From assembly GCA_034189035.1 (NCBI GenBank), contig JAXHVA010000042.1, forward strand, positions 1 to 38,779: 38,779 nt of DNA. The letters run 5' to 3'. Position numbers and translations under genes: made by a program. Below the pieces are notes generated by a model that had not been told where the DNA came from, did no database searches, and saw only the letters and a program-made list of their open reading frames with translations. This document shows positions 1 through 7,608 of this stretch, piece by piece (position 1 is the stretch's first letter; every line of letters starts with the position of its first letter). This DNA comes from JAUXFK01 sp034189035. GTDB lineage: Bacteria > Desulfobacterota > UBA8473.

Positions 1-1
1 G

Positions 2-476
2 TTCACCGACATAGATGATTTTACCATATGGTACTTTGCAGATATATATCCAGAAAAGAGTTCGTTAACAGACTCATCAAAGAATTTCCTTTTCCTATAC
101 GCCGTATCCAAACGAATGGAGATACGGAATTTATAAATATATATGTCTCAGACCCTAAATGCATCCTCAAAAAACCCAGAGTACACATGCCGGATCAAAT
201 ATGCGTTTTTACACTATACGTTATAAAATCATTCCACCACCTACACCACAAATCAATGGCAAGGTTGAAAGAAGCCGCGAGGAAGAATTTTATAGATTAG
301 ATAAATATAAAGATTACAAAATCTTGAGAGATCACTTCTCCGACTGGATCAATAAATACAATTGGCAAAGACCTCATGGAGGTATCAATATGCAAACCCC
401 AATACTAAAACTCTACAAAAGGCTCAAAAACTATAATAACTCTCTCCCTGTTGTTATAGAAAAACTAGCCGCTTAA
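2..476 (+). pseudogene. Broken IS481-like (DDE/rve) transposase remnant
   Basis: The 3' part of a DDE integrase-core transposase is spread over three reading frames. Frame 2 near the start reads TDIDDFTIWYFADIYPEKSS, carrying the first catalytic Asp region. Frame 1 from about 61 reads FVNRLIKEFPFPIRRIQT, then a scrambled version of the usual DNGTEF motif. Frame 3 from about 200 reads PQINGKVERS with the catalytic Glu, then the C-terminal EEFYR...W...YN..RPH signature, ending at the stop at 474-476. At least two frameshifts plus small deletions make it non-functional. The 5' end lies outside the window. The family call (IS481-type) rests on the KVERS and RPH motifs and the absence of anything else; related IS3-group elements are the alternative. 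Confidence 0.8.
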
Positions 477-481
477 TTTTT

Positions 482-505
482 TTGCCAGAACCTTTGTGCT
501 TGACA
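482..505 (+). mobile_element. Probable right terminal inverted repeat of the IS remnant
   Basis: Immediately after the transposase stop, the sequence ending CTTTGTGCTTGACA reads on the other strand as TGTCAAGCACAAAGG, the TG...CA style of terminus seen in IS3/IS481-type elements. Its last six bases are TTGACA, a perfect outward-facing -35 hexamer. A 6-bp inverted repeat (TGTATT/AATACA) lies just beyond, at 506-522. The left terminus is not in the window, so the repeat cannot be confirmed. Confidence 0.4.
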
Positions 506-566
506 TGTATTTGGTTAATACATCATAGGGGAGGCCAATATCAATTGGGCTTGTCTGTTTTGTAAA

Positions 567-595
567 TTGACTTACTCGTTATAATAGTATACAAA
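567..595 (+). promoter_or_regulatory. Candidate sigma70 promoter for the histidine kinase
   Basis: TTGACT at 567-572 is followed after 17 bases by TACAAA at 590-595. A TATAAT sequence also occurs at 580-585 but is badly spaced from any good -35. This is the best promoter-like match upstream of the two-component operon. A second -35-like TTGACA sits at the IS end (500-505) without a convincing -10. Confidence 0.35.
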
Positions 596-709
596 TAAAG
601 GTAACGACTCAGCAGATAAAAAAACTTGATAGAGGCAGTAAATGAATGTATCTGTTTTGGCAAGGAGTATGTAGATAATTTTCTTATAAAAAAAGGCGTT
701 TCATTTGTT

Positions 710-2230
710 ATGTCTTCTCCCTTTTTCCTATTTCGTAAAAATGGATTAAGTCTAAAGACCAAGTTCTATTTTATCTCTGGTTTTATCATTTTGATGATTA
801 TGTTGATGGTGGCTTTCTCTATATACAGAGAGTACCGTTTGACCAGTGAAGATTCACAACGAGAGAAGAGAGAGTTGGCAGAGGTATTTGCCTTATCTGT
901 TATAAATGTCCTCATGTATGAAGACTTGGGGCTTTTAAATAGAGTAAAGTCCTTAGAGAAGTATATAGCCCAGATAATGGCAAACAAGGACTTGAGTATA
1001 GAATACATCGTAGTTACAGATGTATCTGGTAATATAATTGCACAGAATCATAAAAGCTGGCAATTAGAGCAGACAATATATTCGAACAATAGTGTTTTAG
1101 GGTCTAAAACAATCGAGAAAGAAATAAATGAGAGAAATGGACCAGAGGAAGAAATCATGGAGGTTTCTACCCCTTTGGCTAGTGAATCAAAATGCTTGGG
1201 CACACTTAAAGTTGGTTTTTCACAGCAGAGTTTACAAAACAGGTTGGTTAAACGGTATTTTGTCCTACGGCATAAAGAGATGATTTTTTTCGCTTTTGGG
1301 TTATTTGCCATCAATTTCATTATCATTCATATATTGATCTTAAAGACGATAAAGCCCATCATGAATCTTACTGATAACCTGAAAGAAGTGGGCAGGGGAA
1401 ACCTGTCGATCCGTTCTACCTTTGGTACTAAGGATGAGTTGGGGTTTCTAAGTGAGGCATTTAACTCGATGATGGAAAATCTCAATCAGGCCAGAGAGGA
1501 ACTTCATCAGACAAATACGCAGATGATTCAAACAGAGAAGATGGCGGCTATGGGTAAATTGGCAGCGGGTTTGGCTCATGAAATCAATAACCCTTTGGGA
1601 GGTGTACTAACCTGCGTTGAAACCCTTAAACAAAACTACCAGGATGAGGAGCAAAGGACGAAGTACTTCTACCTTGTTCAAACAGGGCTGGAAAGAATAC
1701 GAAGGACAGTCAAGCAGCTTTTAAATTTTGGAAAGCAAAGGAGCTTTCAGTCAGAACCTACAGATATTAATGTCTTGATGAACCGAACTCTTGAAATGAC
1801 TTCCCACCATCTTTCCTCAAACGAGATTTCCATACACAGGAACTTTGATCAAAGCCTTTCTGAGATTCTTGGGGATCCCCATCAGTTGATCCAGGTCTTT
1901 GTAAACCTTATCTTGAATGCAATTCAGGCAATGACAGAGGGGGGAGAGTTATGGATTAGAACCTTTCAGGAAGATGGGAGGATCGGGATTTCGATTAGAG
2001 ATACTGGCTGTGGAATTCCAGATGAGAACCTGGATAGAATCTTCGATCCTTTTTTTAGCACAAAAGAACCGGGCCAGGGAACGGGTCTCGGTCTTTCCGT
2101 GAGTTATCGGATTATTCAAGAGCATGGCGGTGAGATCACTGTAGAGAGTCAGGATGGCATAGGAAGTGAGTTCGTGCTTTTTTTGCCGGTGAATCATAAG
2201 ATAAGAGAAAGTTCTTCAATCGTTTTTTAG
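710..2230 (+). CDS. Membrane sensor histidine kinase (HAMP-HisKA-HATPase)
   Basis: This is a two-component sensor kinase expected to autophosphorylate and pass phosphate to the adjacent NtrC-type regulator. From this ATG it has 506 residues. A first membrane helix lies at about 19-38, a roughly 150-residue periplasmic sensor region follows, and a second helix lies at about 191-213. A HAMP linker comes next. The HisKA box GLAHEINNP carries the phosphoacceptor His at about 290. The ATPase domain has the N-box (NLILNAIQ), G1 (DTGCGIPD), F-box (FDPFFSTK) and G2 (GTGLGLS). A TTG at 626 would extend the frame by 28 residues, but it has no ribosome-binding site and would move the first helix away from the N terminus, so 710 is preferred. 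The stop lies 11 bases before the regulator gene. The signal it senses is unknown. Confidence 0.9.
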   Translation: MSSPFFLFRKNGLSLKTKFYFISGFIILMIMLMVAFSIYREYRLTSEDSQREKRELAEVFALSVINVLMYEDLGLLNRVKSLEKYIAQIMANKDLSIEYIVVTDVSGNIIAQNHKSWQLEQTIYSNNSVLGSKTIEKEINERNGPEEEIMEVSTPLASESKCLGTLKVGFSQQSLQNRLVKRYFVLRHKEMIFFAFGLFAINFIIIHILILKTIKPIMNLTDNLKEVGRGNLSIRSTFGTKDELGFLSEAFNSMMENLNQAREELHQTNTQMIQTEKMAAMGKLAAGLAHEINNPLGGVLTCVETLKQNYQDEEQRTKYFYLVQTGLERIRRTVKQLLNFGKQRSFQSEPTDINVLMNRTLEMTSHHLSSNEISIHRNFDQSLSEILGDPHQLIQVFVNLILNAIQAMTEGGELWIRTFQEDGRIGISIRDTGCGIPDENLDRIFDPFFSTKEPGQGTGLGLSVSYRIIQEHGGEITVESQDGIGSEFVLFLPVNHKIRESSSIVF

Positions 2231-2241
2231 GGAGCGAATAT

Positions 2242-3609
2242 ATGGAGAGAGGCAAGATTCTGCTTATAGACGATGAACCCATATTGTTGGTTACAGTATT
2301 TGATGCCTTGACCAAAGCCGGATATAAGGTTGAAGTTGCCGAGAGTGGCCAAAAAGGGTTTGCCATGTTTCAGGACGATTCCTTTGATATGGTATTGTTA
2401 GATATGGTTTTACCGGATATATCCGGCATGGAGGTACTAGGGAGAATCAAGGACCTGTCTCCGGATACTTTGGTTGTTATGATTACAGGATATGGCACAA
2501 TTGAGGATGCTGTGGAGGCCATGAAGCTTGGTGCTCACGATTTCGTTGCCAAGCCGTTTTCTTTGGATGAGCTGATACTCAAGTTACACAATATTAGTTC
2601 ATTTCAATGTTTAAAAGACGAAAACATCTATCTTCGTCAGCGTCTGGAGAAAAAATACCAGTTTGGTAACCTCGTGGGTAAATCTGACAAAATGCGTGAG
2701 ATCTATGAACTTATCCGTATAGTATCCAAGACTGATTCTACAGTATTGATACAGGGTAAAAGTGGTACAGGCAAAGAGTTAGTAGCAAACGCTATTCATT
2801 TTAACAGTAGCCGTAAAAACGGCCCTTTCATTAAAGTAAGCTGTGCTGCACTTTCTGAGACGATCCTGGAATCTGAACTCTTTGGCCATGAAAAAGGGGC
2901 ATTTACCGGGGCTGTTCAGAGGAAGGTCGGGCGATTTGAACTTGCAAATGGAGGTACCCTCTTTCTAGACGAAATTGGTGATATTTCACCGACTGTTCAG
3001 GTCAAATTGCTTCGAGTTCTTCAGGAAAGGGAGTTCGAGAGGGTGGGTGGGACGAAGACCGTGCAGGTTGATGTGAGGATTATCAGCGCAACAAAGTACG
3101 ATGAAAATGAGATCAAGACTGACCGACTGAGAGAGGATCTCTACTATCGTTTAAACACAATTCGAATAGATCTTCCTCTTTTATGTGAACGAAGAGAGGA
3201 TATTCCCCTCTTGGCCAAGCACTTCTTAAATGAGTTTAAAGGAAGGGCATCAAAAGATATACCTGGCTTTACCAAAGGCGCCTTGGATCTGATGGAACAA
3301 TACGAATGGCCTGGAAATATTAGAGAGTTGAAGAATGTTGTGGAAAGGGCGGTTGCCTTTTGTCGAACTGAAAGAATTCAGATCGCTGACCTCCCACAGG
3401 AGATACGAGAGATTCGTTTTAAAAAGAAGCGTATCCACGATCAGATAGAGAGGTTGGAAGATGTTTTAAAGGCTGTTGAAAAGGAGTACCTTCAAAAGAT
3501 CCTTCGTGTAACTAATGGCAAAAGAGGCAAGGCCGCTGACCTTTTGGGTATAAGCCGCAAGACGCTATGGGAGAAAATGAAAGAATATGAACTTTTTGAA
3601 AAAACCTAA
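2242..3609 (+). CDS. NtrC-family sigma54-dependent response regulator
   Basis: This 455-residue protein combines a receiver, an AAA+ domain and a Fis-type HTH, and is the likely partner of the kinase just upstream. The receiver has DD at 10-11, phosphoacceptor Asp54 (LLDMVLPD) and Lys104 (AKPF). The AAA+ domain has Walker A GKSGTGKE at about 172-179, the sigma54-contact loop GAFTGA at about 219-224 and Walker B LFLDEIGD at about 240-247. The C-terminal HTH has GKAADLLGISRKTLW. All residues needed for sigma54 activation are present, so it should open sigma54 promoters when phosphorylated. The most obvious target is the sigma54-like element and GTTAC array immediately downstream, in front of a ferredoxin gene; that link is inferred from position only. 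Confidence 0.93.
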   Translation: MERGKILLIDDEPILLVTVFDALTKAGYKVEVAESGQKGFAMFQDDSFDMVLLDMVLPDISGMEVLGRIKDLSPDTLVVMITGYGTIEDAVEAMKLGAHDFVAKPFSLDELILKLHNISSFQCLKDENIYLRQRLEKKYQFGNLVGKSDKMREIYELIRIVSKTDSTVLIQGKSGTGKELVANAIHFNSSRKNGPFIKVSCAALSETILESELFGHEKGAFTGAVQRKVGRFELANGGTLFLDEIGDISPTVQVKLLRVLQEREFERVGGTKTVQVDVRIISATKYDENEIKTDRLREDLYYRLNTIRIDLPLLCERREDIPLLAKHFLNEFKGRASKDIPGFTKGALDLMEQYEWPGNIRELKNVVERAVAFCRTERIQIADLPQEIREIRFKKKRIHDQIERLEDVLKAVEKEYLQKILRVTNGKRGKAADLLGISRKTLWEKMKEYELFEKT

Positions 3610-3717
3610 CCCAATACTAACTAATTAAAACAATCGGTCTGATATCATGTTTAAGTAACGCGAGATTAATACTCCTAATTTGTTCCTTTACCGGTGTTTT
3701 AAGGAAAACAGAGGTTC

Positions 3718-3857
3718 GTTACAGAAAAGTAATGAATGCCTGGTTCTCTATAAATAAAATTGTTACTTTTTCGTTACATTTGTGAGATGAGATATAACCT
3801 ACTTAAGTTACATGCAAAAATTAATTTACATAAGGAAACATAGCAAAAAAATGTTAC
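3718..3857 (+). promoter_or_regulatory. Array of GTTAC motifs, candidate activator (UAS) sites
   Basis: GTTAC occurs on the + strand at 3718, 3762, 3773, 3807 and 3853, and its reverse complement GTAAC at 3655. Start-to-start spacings are 44, 11, 34 and 46 bases, each close to a multiple of the helical repeat, which would put the motifs on one DNA face. The first copy also forms a TTAC-N6-GTAA dyad. The array ends about 100 bases before a sigma54-type element, a normal distance for enhancer-binding activators. Function as binding sites for the adjacent NtrC-type regulator is inferred. Confidence 0.45.
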
Positions 3858-3957
3858 ATTTTCTTCCCCTTTTGATCCTCCCCCCCTGATTCGATTCCCC
3901 CATTAAAAATTGACCAAAGATAGCATTTAAAGGTCAATTATAAAAGATATTTTTTCA

Positions 3958-3973
3958 TGGTATTATTTTTGCA
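3958..3973 (+). promoter_or_regulatory. Candidate sigma54 (-24/-12) promoter
   Basis: TGGTATTATTTTTGCA matches the sigma54 pattern in its key bases: GG and GC separated by exactly 10 bases, with TTGCA at the -12 side. The -24 side is TGGTAT rather than TGGCAC. Transcription would start near 3984 and run into the ferredoxin gene at 4161. The sigma54 activator gene and a motif array lie just upstream. Confidence 0.5.
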
Positions 3974-4160
3974 GAAACTATTCAATTGTTTGCCTATCTT
4001 TATCATTTACTTTTTAATCCATATATAAATCTGTTTGATTATGCCCATAAAAGACACGAGTTGTAAAAGGTGATTACTCCCTTTTGATCCGTTCTTTGCG
4101 AGGGGAAGTCGATAGAGAGCATTATCTATTTTCAAGGGTGAATTCTTATAGGTATCGACT

Positions 4161-4352
4161 ATGGTTAAAATCATTATTGATGATGATAAATGTAATTGCT
4201 GTGGATTATGCGTTGAAGTTTGCCCAAATGAAGTATTGATTAAAAGAAGGGATGGCTGTTCCCCCTTAATAAGCGATAATGAATGTTATTTGTGCGAGAA
4301 CTGTATGGTGGTATGTGAGACTGATGCGTTGATGGTTATCGAAGAGGATTGA
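4161..4352 (+). CDS. Small 2[4Fe-4S] ferredoxin
   Basis: This 63-residue protein has two complete CX2CX2CX3C cluster motifs, at Cys11-14-17-21 and Cys42-45-48-52, with one extra Cys at 13. It is a soluble cytoplasmic bacterial-type ferredoxin, an electron carrier. It stands alone downstream of a long regulatory region with a sigma54-like promoter, so its synthesis is probably conditional. The ribosome-binding site is weak. It differs from the second ferredoxin at 18374 in having all eight cluster cysteines. The redox partner cannot be read from the sequence. Confidence 0.88.
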   Translation: MVKIIIDDDKCNCCGLCVEVCPNEVLIKRRDGCSPLISDNECYLCENCMVVCETDALMVIEED

Positions 4353-4552
4353 TAATTTCATTTGATCTTAAAAGGCAAAAAAAACAAATTTGTGCCCATT
4401 CAGAAATTGAATAATTTTGTTCAAGGTAAGGGAAGGGGATATGGATAACATCCGAACCTGACACAGAGATCGAGCAAAATGGCCATTTAAGTATAGAGAC
4501 TGGTTAATCTCTGATTTTTACGAGGTACTTTTAATAAACAGGAGGTGTTTTA

Positions 4553-4876
4553 ATGGCGGATTTTTATATCAATATCTTTTTGGATGACGAAAAATTGAAG
4601 AAGATCGAAGACGCTGGATTGGCAGATGAGGTAAAGGAAATAGAGGGTAAAAAAGCTGTTCAGGTAGAGCTTACCAAAAAGGAGCACAAGAAACTCTGTA
4701 AGGGTTTTCCTGATTTGACGACTGACTCTTCTAATGCTTGTGTTCTTCCGGATGAAGCAGAGAATACTCTGATGGGTATTATATCGAACATGAAGACTCT
4801 AGACGTTATGAAGGCTGCAATAATGAAACTCTATAATCCTCTTGCTGGGAAAGAATTACGTGCGAAGACGCATTAA
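4553..4876 (+). CDS. Conserved-looking hypothetical protein, 107 residues
   Basis: I do not recognise this protein. A strong ribosome-binding site (AGGAGG, 7 bases upstream) supports the start. The protein is small, soluble and Lys/Glu-rich. It opens with a beta-strand-like segment (MADFYINIFL), then charged helices, two cysteines (49 and 63) and a helical C-terminal third. No membrane segment or signal peptide is seen. It lies 200 bases after the ferredoxin. A small inverted repeat (AGAGA/TCTCT at 4495-4512) followed by a T-rich run in that gap may be a weak terminator, so co-transcription is uncertain. Its position between the sigma54-controlled ferredoxin and the dsr locus hints at a redox or sulfur role, but nothing in the sequence proves it. 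Confidence 0.72.
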   Translation: MADFYINIFLDDEKLKKIEDAGLADEVKEIEGKKAVQVELTKKEHKKLCKGFPDLTTDSSNACVLPDEAENTLMGIISNMKTLDVMKAAIMKLYNPLAGKELRAKTH

Positions 4877-4986
4877 ATAGTTCATGTAATTTGTTTGCAT
4901 TGGATATCTTTAAAAATCAGATCATTTAGAGTGTGAAATGCTTGTTGATTCGAGGTAAATTGATAAATATATCTTCAAAAAAAGTA

Positions 4987-5015
4987 TTGACTTTTTAACA
5001 TTCCAATGTTATTAA
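4987..5015 (+). promoter_or_regulatory. Sigma70-type promoter for the dsr locus
   Basis: TTGACT at 4987-4992 and TATTAA at 5010-5015 are separated by an ideal 17-base spacer. The start would fall near 5022, giving a leader of about 150 bases before the TTG-started gene at 5173. Two dyads overlap or flank it (4997-5010 and 5028-5045), as expected for a repressed promoter. It is the best promoter seen upstream of dsrAB, which have no clear promoter of their own in the 154-base gap at 6135-6288. Confidence 0.55.
4997..5010 (+). promoter_or_regulatory. Perfect dyad in the promoter spacer
   Basis: AACATTCCAATGTT is a perfect 6+2+6 inverted repeat lying in the -35/-10 spacer and touching the first base of the -10. 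A protein bound here would block RNA polymerase. I do not recognise the motif. Confidence 0.4.
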
Positions 5016-5027
5016 TTGAAAGTTTTG

Positions 5028-5045
5028 TGAATGAGTATTCATTCA
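5028..5045 (+). promoter_or_regulatory. 18-base palindrome resembling a FadR (TetR-family) operator
   Basis: TGAATGAGTATTCATTCA is a perfect 7+4+7 inverted repeat. Both arms (TGAATGA/TCATTCA) and the 4-base centre agree with the box known for the Bacillus subtilis TetR-family fatty-acid regulator FadR (YsiA). It sits a few bases downstream of the expected transcription start, a classic repressor position. No TetR-family gene is in the window, so the cognate regulator must be elsewhere. Confidence 0.55.
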
Positions 5046-5172
5046 TTATTTAATATTTTATTTGTTCAATAAAAAAGAGAAGTCCCCTTTGGTCTATTTT
5101 GAGTAACATGGGGAGTGAATTACCATTTAAATTTATTCCTGCCAATGCCAGGACAAAAGAGAACGGGGAAAA

Positions 5173-5514
5173 TTGAGTAAACTTTCTTTAGAAGAAGAAA
5201 AGAGAAAGAAGACTATCTTCGATGGGATGTCAGCCAGAAACCAGAAGAGAATCCTGGAAAAAGGGTATGAGGATTGGGACCCTTTCTTGAAACCAAATGA
5301 TCCCATAGACATAAGGACGGATCAGAAGAGGCATACAGCATTATCCCTGACAAGAAAGTTTCTCCGAACACGCAGTAACGAAGAGTACAGCAACACCTAT
5401 GGACAGGGAGTATGGGAAATCAGTACAGGAATTATTAGCGGCAACGACAGATACAGGGCTATGTATGAATTTTCCTGCTGGTACAGGGACTTCTTAAGAG
5501 AAGGTGATTTATGA
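5173..5514 (+). CDS. Conserved hypothetical protein upstream of dsrAB
   Basis: I cannot name this 113-residue soluble protein. The start is a TTG preceded by a purine-rich GGGGAA; no ATG occurs in frame for another 18 codons and those residues look protein-like (MSKLSLEEEKRKK). The N-terminal half is basic and helical (KRKK, NQKRILEKGYEDWDPF). The C-terminal half is aromatic-rich and ends CWYRDFLREGDL. No membrane segment, cluster motif or known catalytic signature is seen. The stop overlaps the start of the TPR gene (ATGA), so the two are translationally coupled and probably work together. The location just ahead of dsrAB suggests a role in assembling or regulating sulfite reductase, which is inference. 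Confidence 0.72.
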   Translation: MSKLSLEEEKRKKTIFDGMSARNQKRILEKGYEDWDPFLKPNDPIDIRTDQKRHTALSLTRKFLRTRSNEEYSNTYGQGVWEISTGIISGNDRYRAMYEFSCWYRDFLREGDL

Positions 5515-6134
5515 AGGAAGAGATGCCTATACAAGAGTATATCAAAGACCTGAGACAGGAATTGCAGGAGAATCCGGGATGTGCCCTTACACATTATAAC
5601 CTTGGAGTTGCGCTTATACAGCAGCACAAGTGGGATGAAGCTATAAAAGAGCTGAAAGATGCTATACATAAGAGCCCTCGTATGGTTGAGGCTTATATTA
5701 ACTTGAGCGGTATATATTTCCATAAGGGAGAGATGGAAGAGGCCATCGAACTGTGTAAGAAGGTTATCGAGTTCAGGCCCGACTTTGCCCCTTCCTACGG
5801 AAATATTGGATTTGCTTATCTGCAGCAAGGGAAAGTTGAAGAGGCAATCGACATGCTTAGGAGGGCTATTAAAAAGGACCCCAAATTCGTTCAGGCCTTA
5901 GCCACTCTTGGAAGTGCATATCTCAGACAGGGAAAGATTGAAGAGAGTATTGAAAACAATAAAAAGGCTATTGATGTCGCCCCTGAATTTGCAGTAGCGC
6001 ACAATAACCTGGCTGTTGCCTACCTTGAAAAGGAGGAGTTCAAAAAGGCTATAGAGCATTGCGATAAAGCAAAGGAGTTTGGGTATGAGGTGCACCCTGA
6101 CCTTTTGAAGGAGTTGGAAGCGTATCGCTCATAA
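5511..6134 (+). CDS. Tetratricopeptide-repeat protein
   Basis: This 207-residue protein is made almost entirely of about five 34-residue TPR units, from about residue 18 to 195. Each has the A/G..Y...G....A I pattern (for example NLGVALIQQHKWDEAIKEL, then AYINLSGIYFHKGEMEEAI, and AHNNLAVAYLEKEEFKKAI). No signal peptide or membrane helix is present, so it is a cytoplasmic protein-interaction scaffold. The start overlaps the previous stop by four bases and has a good ribosome-binding site (GAAGGTGA). Given its place one gene before dsrA, it may chaperone or tether Dsr proteins. TPR domains do not reveal the partner. Confidence 0.88.
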   Translation: MKEEMPIQEYIKDLRQELQENPGCALTHYNLGVALIQQHKWDEAIKELKDAIHKSPRMVEAYINLSGIYFHKGEMEEAIELCKKVIEFRPDFAPSYGNIGFAYLQQGKVEEAIDMLRRAIKKDPKFVQALATLGSAYLRQGKIEESIENNKKAIDVAPEFAVAHNNLAVAYLEKEEFKKAIEHCDKAKEFGYEVHPDLLKELEAYRS

Positions 6135-6288
6135 TGAATTGAATTGTATGGTTATTTTAGTTGGATTAATTTGAATAAAATTGAAATTCTAAAGTCTTTG
6201 GGGGAGGGGGGTGAAACTATTTAGATTGATTCATATATAAAACAGAGTGAATACTTTTAAATAACTCAATGAATGGAGGTATTTTTTA

Positions 6289-7596
6289 ATGGCAAAACAT
6301 AAGACCCCTATGCTCGATGAGCTGGAGAAGGGAAAGTGGCCTAGCTTCATCTCTGATATGAAACAAGAGGCCGAAAACAGAGAAAAAACAAGCGCCGATT
6401 TGCAGGCTCCAAGGGAATGTGTAGAGGATCTTCTTGGCCTTATGGAGCTCACTTACAAAGACAAGGTGGTCCATTGGAAACACGGTGGAATCGTGGGAGT
6501 CTTTGGATACGGTGGCGGTGTTATCGGGAGATATTGCGACCAGCCTGAACAGTTTCCTGGTGTGAGAGACTTCCATACCATACGAGTCAACCAACCGTCG
6601 AGTAAATTTTATTCCACGGAATATCTGAGACAAATATGCGAGTTATGGGAAAGGCGGGGCAGCGGCCTTACCAATATGCACGGCTCTACAGGTGATATCA
6701 TATTACTCGGTACAACGACACCCCAGTTGGAAGAGGTCTTCTGGGAATTAACCCATAACCTCGATCAGGATCTCGGTGGTTCAGGTTCCAATTTGAGAAC
6801 ACCTTCGTGCTGTATTGGGAAGGCACGCTGTGAATTTGCCTGCTATGATACCCAAGCTATCTGCACTGACTTTACTATGGAGTATCAAGATGAATTGCAC
6901 AGGCCTGCATTTCCGTATAAATTCAAATTCAAGTTTGATGGATGCCCCAATGGTTGTGTGGCCTCTATTGCCAGAGCGGATATGTCTGTTATCGGCACAT
7001 GGAGGGACGATATACGTATAGACCAGGAAGCGGTAAAGGCATACGTAGGGGGTGAGTTGAAACCAAACGGAGGAGCTCATTCCGGACGTGACTGGGGTCC
7101 TTTCGATATTCAAAAAGAGGTGATCAACCTTTGCCCGACCGGGTGTATGAAGTGGGATGGAAGTAAATTAAGTATTGACAATAAAGAGTGCACCCGCTGT
7201 ATGCATTGTATCAATACAATGCCCAAGGCACTGCGGATCGGAGAGGATACAGGCGCTTCCATACTCTTTGGCGCAAAGGCTCCGATCTTAGAAGGAGCAC
7301 AGATGTCCACACTGACCGTTCCGTTCATGAAGATTGAAGAGCCATATGAGGAGCTCAAAGAACTGATCGAGAAGGTCTGGGATTACTGGTCTGAAGAGGG
7401 GAAAAACCGGGAACGCCTCGGTGAGCTTATGCAAAGAGAAGGCTTTCAGAAGCTCCTCGAAGTCTGTGAACTCGATGCAGACCCTCGCATGGTCCAGGAG
7501 CCCCGTTCCAACCCCTATATCTTCTGGAAGGAAGAGGATGTTCCAGGTGGATGGGATAGAGATATAAAAGAATTCAGGAAAAAACACCAGAAATAG
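6289..7596 (+). CDS. dsrA: Dissimilatory sulfite reductase, alpha subunit
   Basis: DsrA is part of the cytoplasmic DsrA2B2 enzyme that reduces sulfite, delivering the sulfur to DsrC. The 435-residue length is normal. The siroheme/[4Fe-4S] region has CCIGKARCEFAC (Cys174/175, 181, 185) and CPNGC (Cys219, 223). The inserted ferredoxin domain has CPTGC at 282-286 and CTRCMHC at 301-307, in the typical DsrA context IDNKECTRCMHCIN. A GGAGG ribosome-binding site lies 9 bases before the ATG. dsrB follows after 12 bases. The gene faces the same way as everything around it. The sequence is of the reductive bacterial type; assignment to a lineage would need a tree. Confidence 0.98.
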   Translation: MAKHKTPMLDELEKGKWPSFISDMKQEAENREKTSADLQAPRECVEDLLGLMELTYKDKVVHWKHGGIVGVFGYGGGVIGRYCDQPEQFPGVRDFHTIRVNQPSSKFYSTEYLRQICELWERRGSGLTNMHGSTGDIILLGTTTPQLEEVFWELTHNLDQDLGGSGSNLRTPSCCIGKARCEFACYDTQAICTDFTMEYQDELHRPAFPYKFKFKFDGCPNGCVASIARADMSVIGTWRDDIRIDQEAVKAYVGGELKPNGGAHSGRDWGPFDIQKEVINLCPTGCMKWDGSKLSIDNKECTRCMHCINTMPKALRIGEDTGASILFGAKAPILEGAQMSTLTVPFMKIEEPYEELKELIEKVWDYWSEEGKNRERLGELMQREGFQKLLEVCELDADPRMVQEPRSNPYIFWKEEDVPGGWDRDIKEFRKKHQK

Positions 7597-7608
7597 GAGG
7601 TTTTATAG

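Larger units (their letters stand above)
3610..4160 (+). other. 551-base regulatory intergenic region
   Basis: No coding potential is visible here. The stretch is very AT-rich. It holds repeated GTTAC motifs (3718-3857), a pyrimidine tract with CCCCCC near 3880, and a sigma54-type -24/-12 element at 3958-3973. The remainder up to the ferredoxin start would be a leader of roughly 175 bases. No clear terminator for the two-component operon was seen. Confidence 0.6.

Noticed and set aside
626..709. TTG start extending the histidine kinase by 28 residues
   Set aside because: No ribosome-binding site, and the first membrane helix would begin far from the N terminus; ATG 710 gives a typical sensor N terminus.
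4495..4512. AGAGA/TCTCT hairpin with T-rich tail as a terminator
   Set aside because: Only a 5-bp stem with weak GC content; mentioned under the neighbouring gene but not called.
5397..5828. 143-codon minus-strand open frame
   Set aside because: Antisense to the coupled hypothetical and TPR genes and repeats their codon pattern; no start signal.
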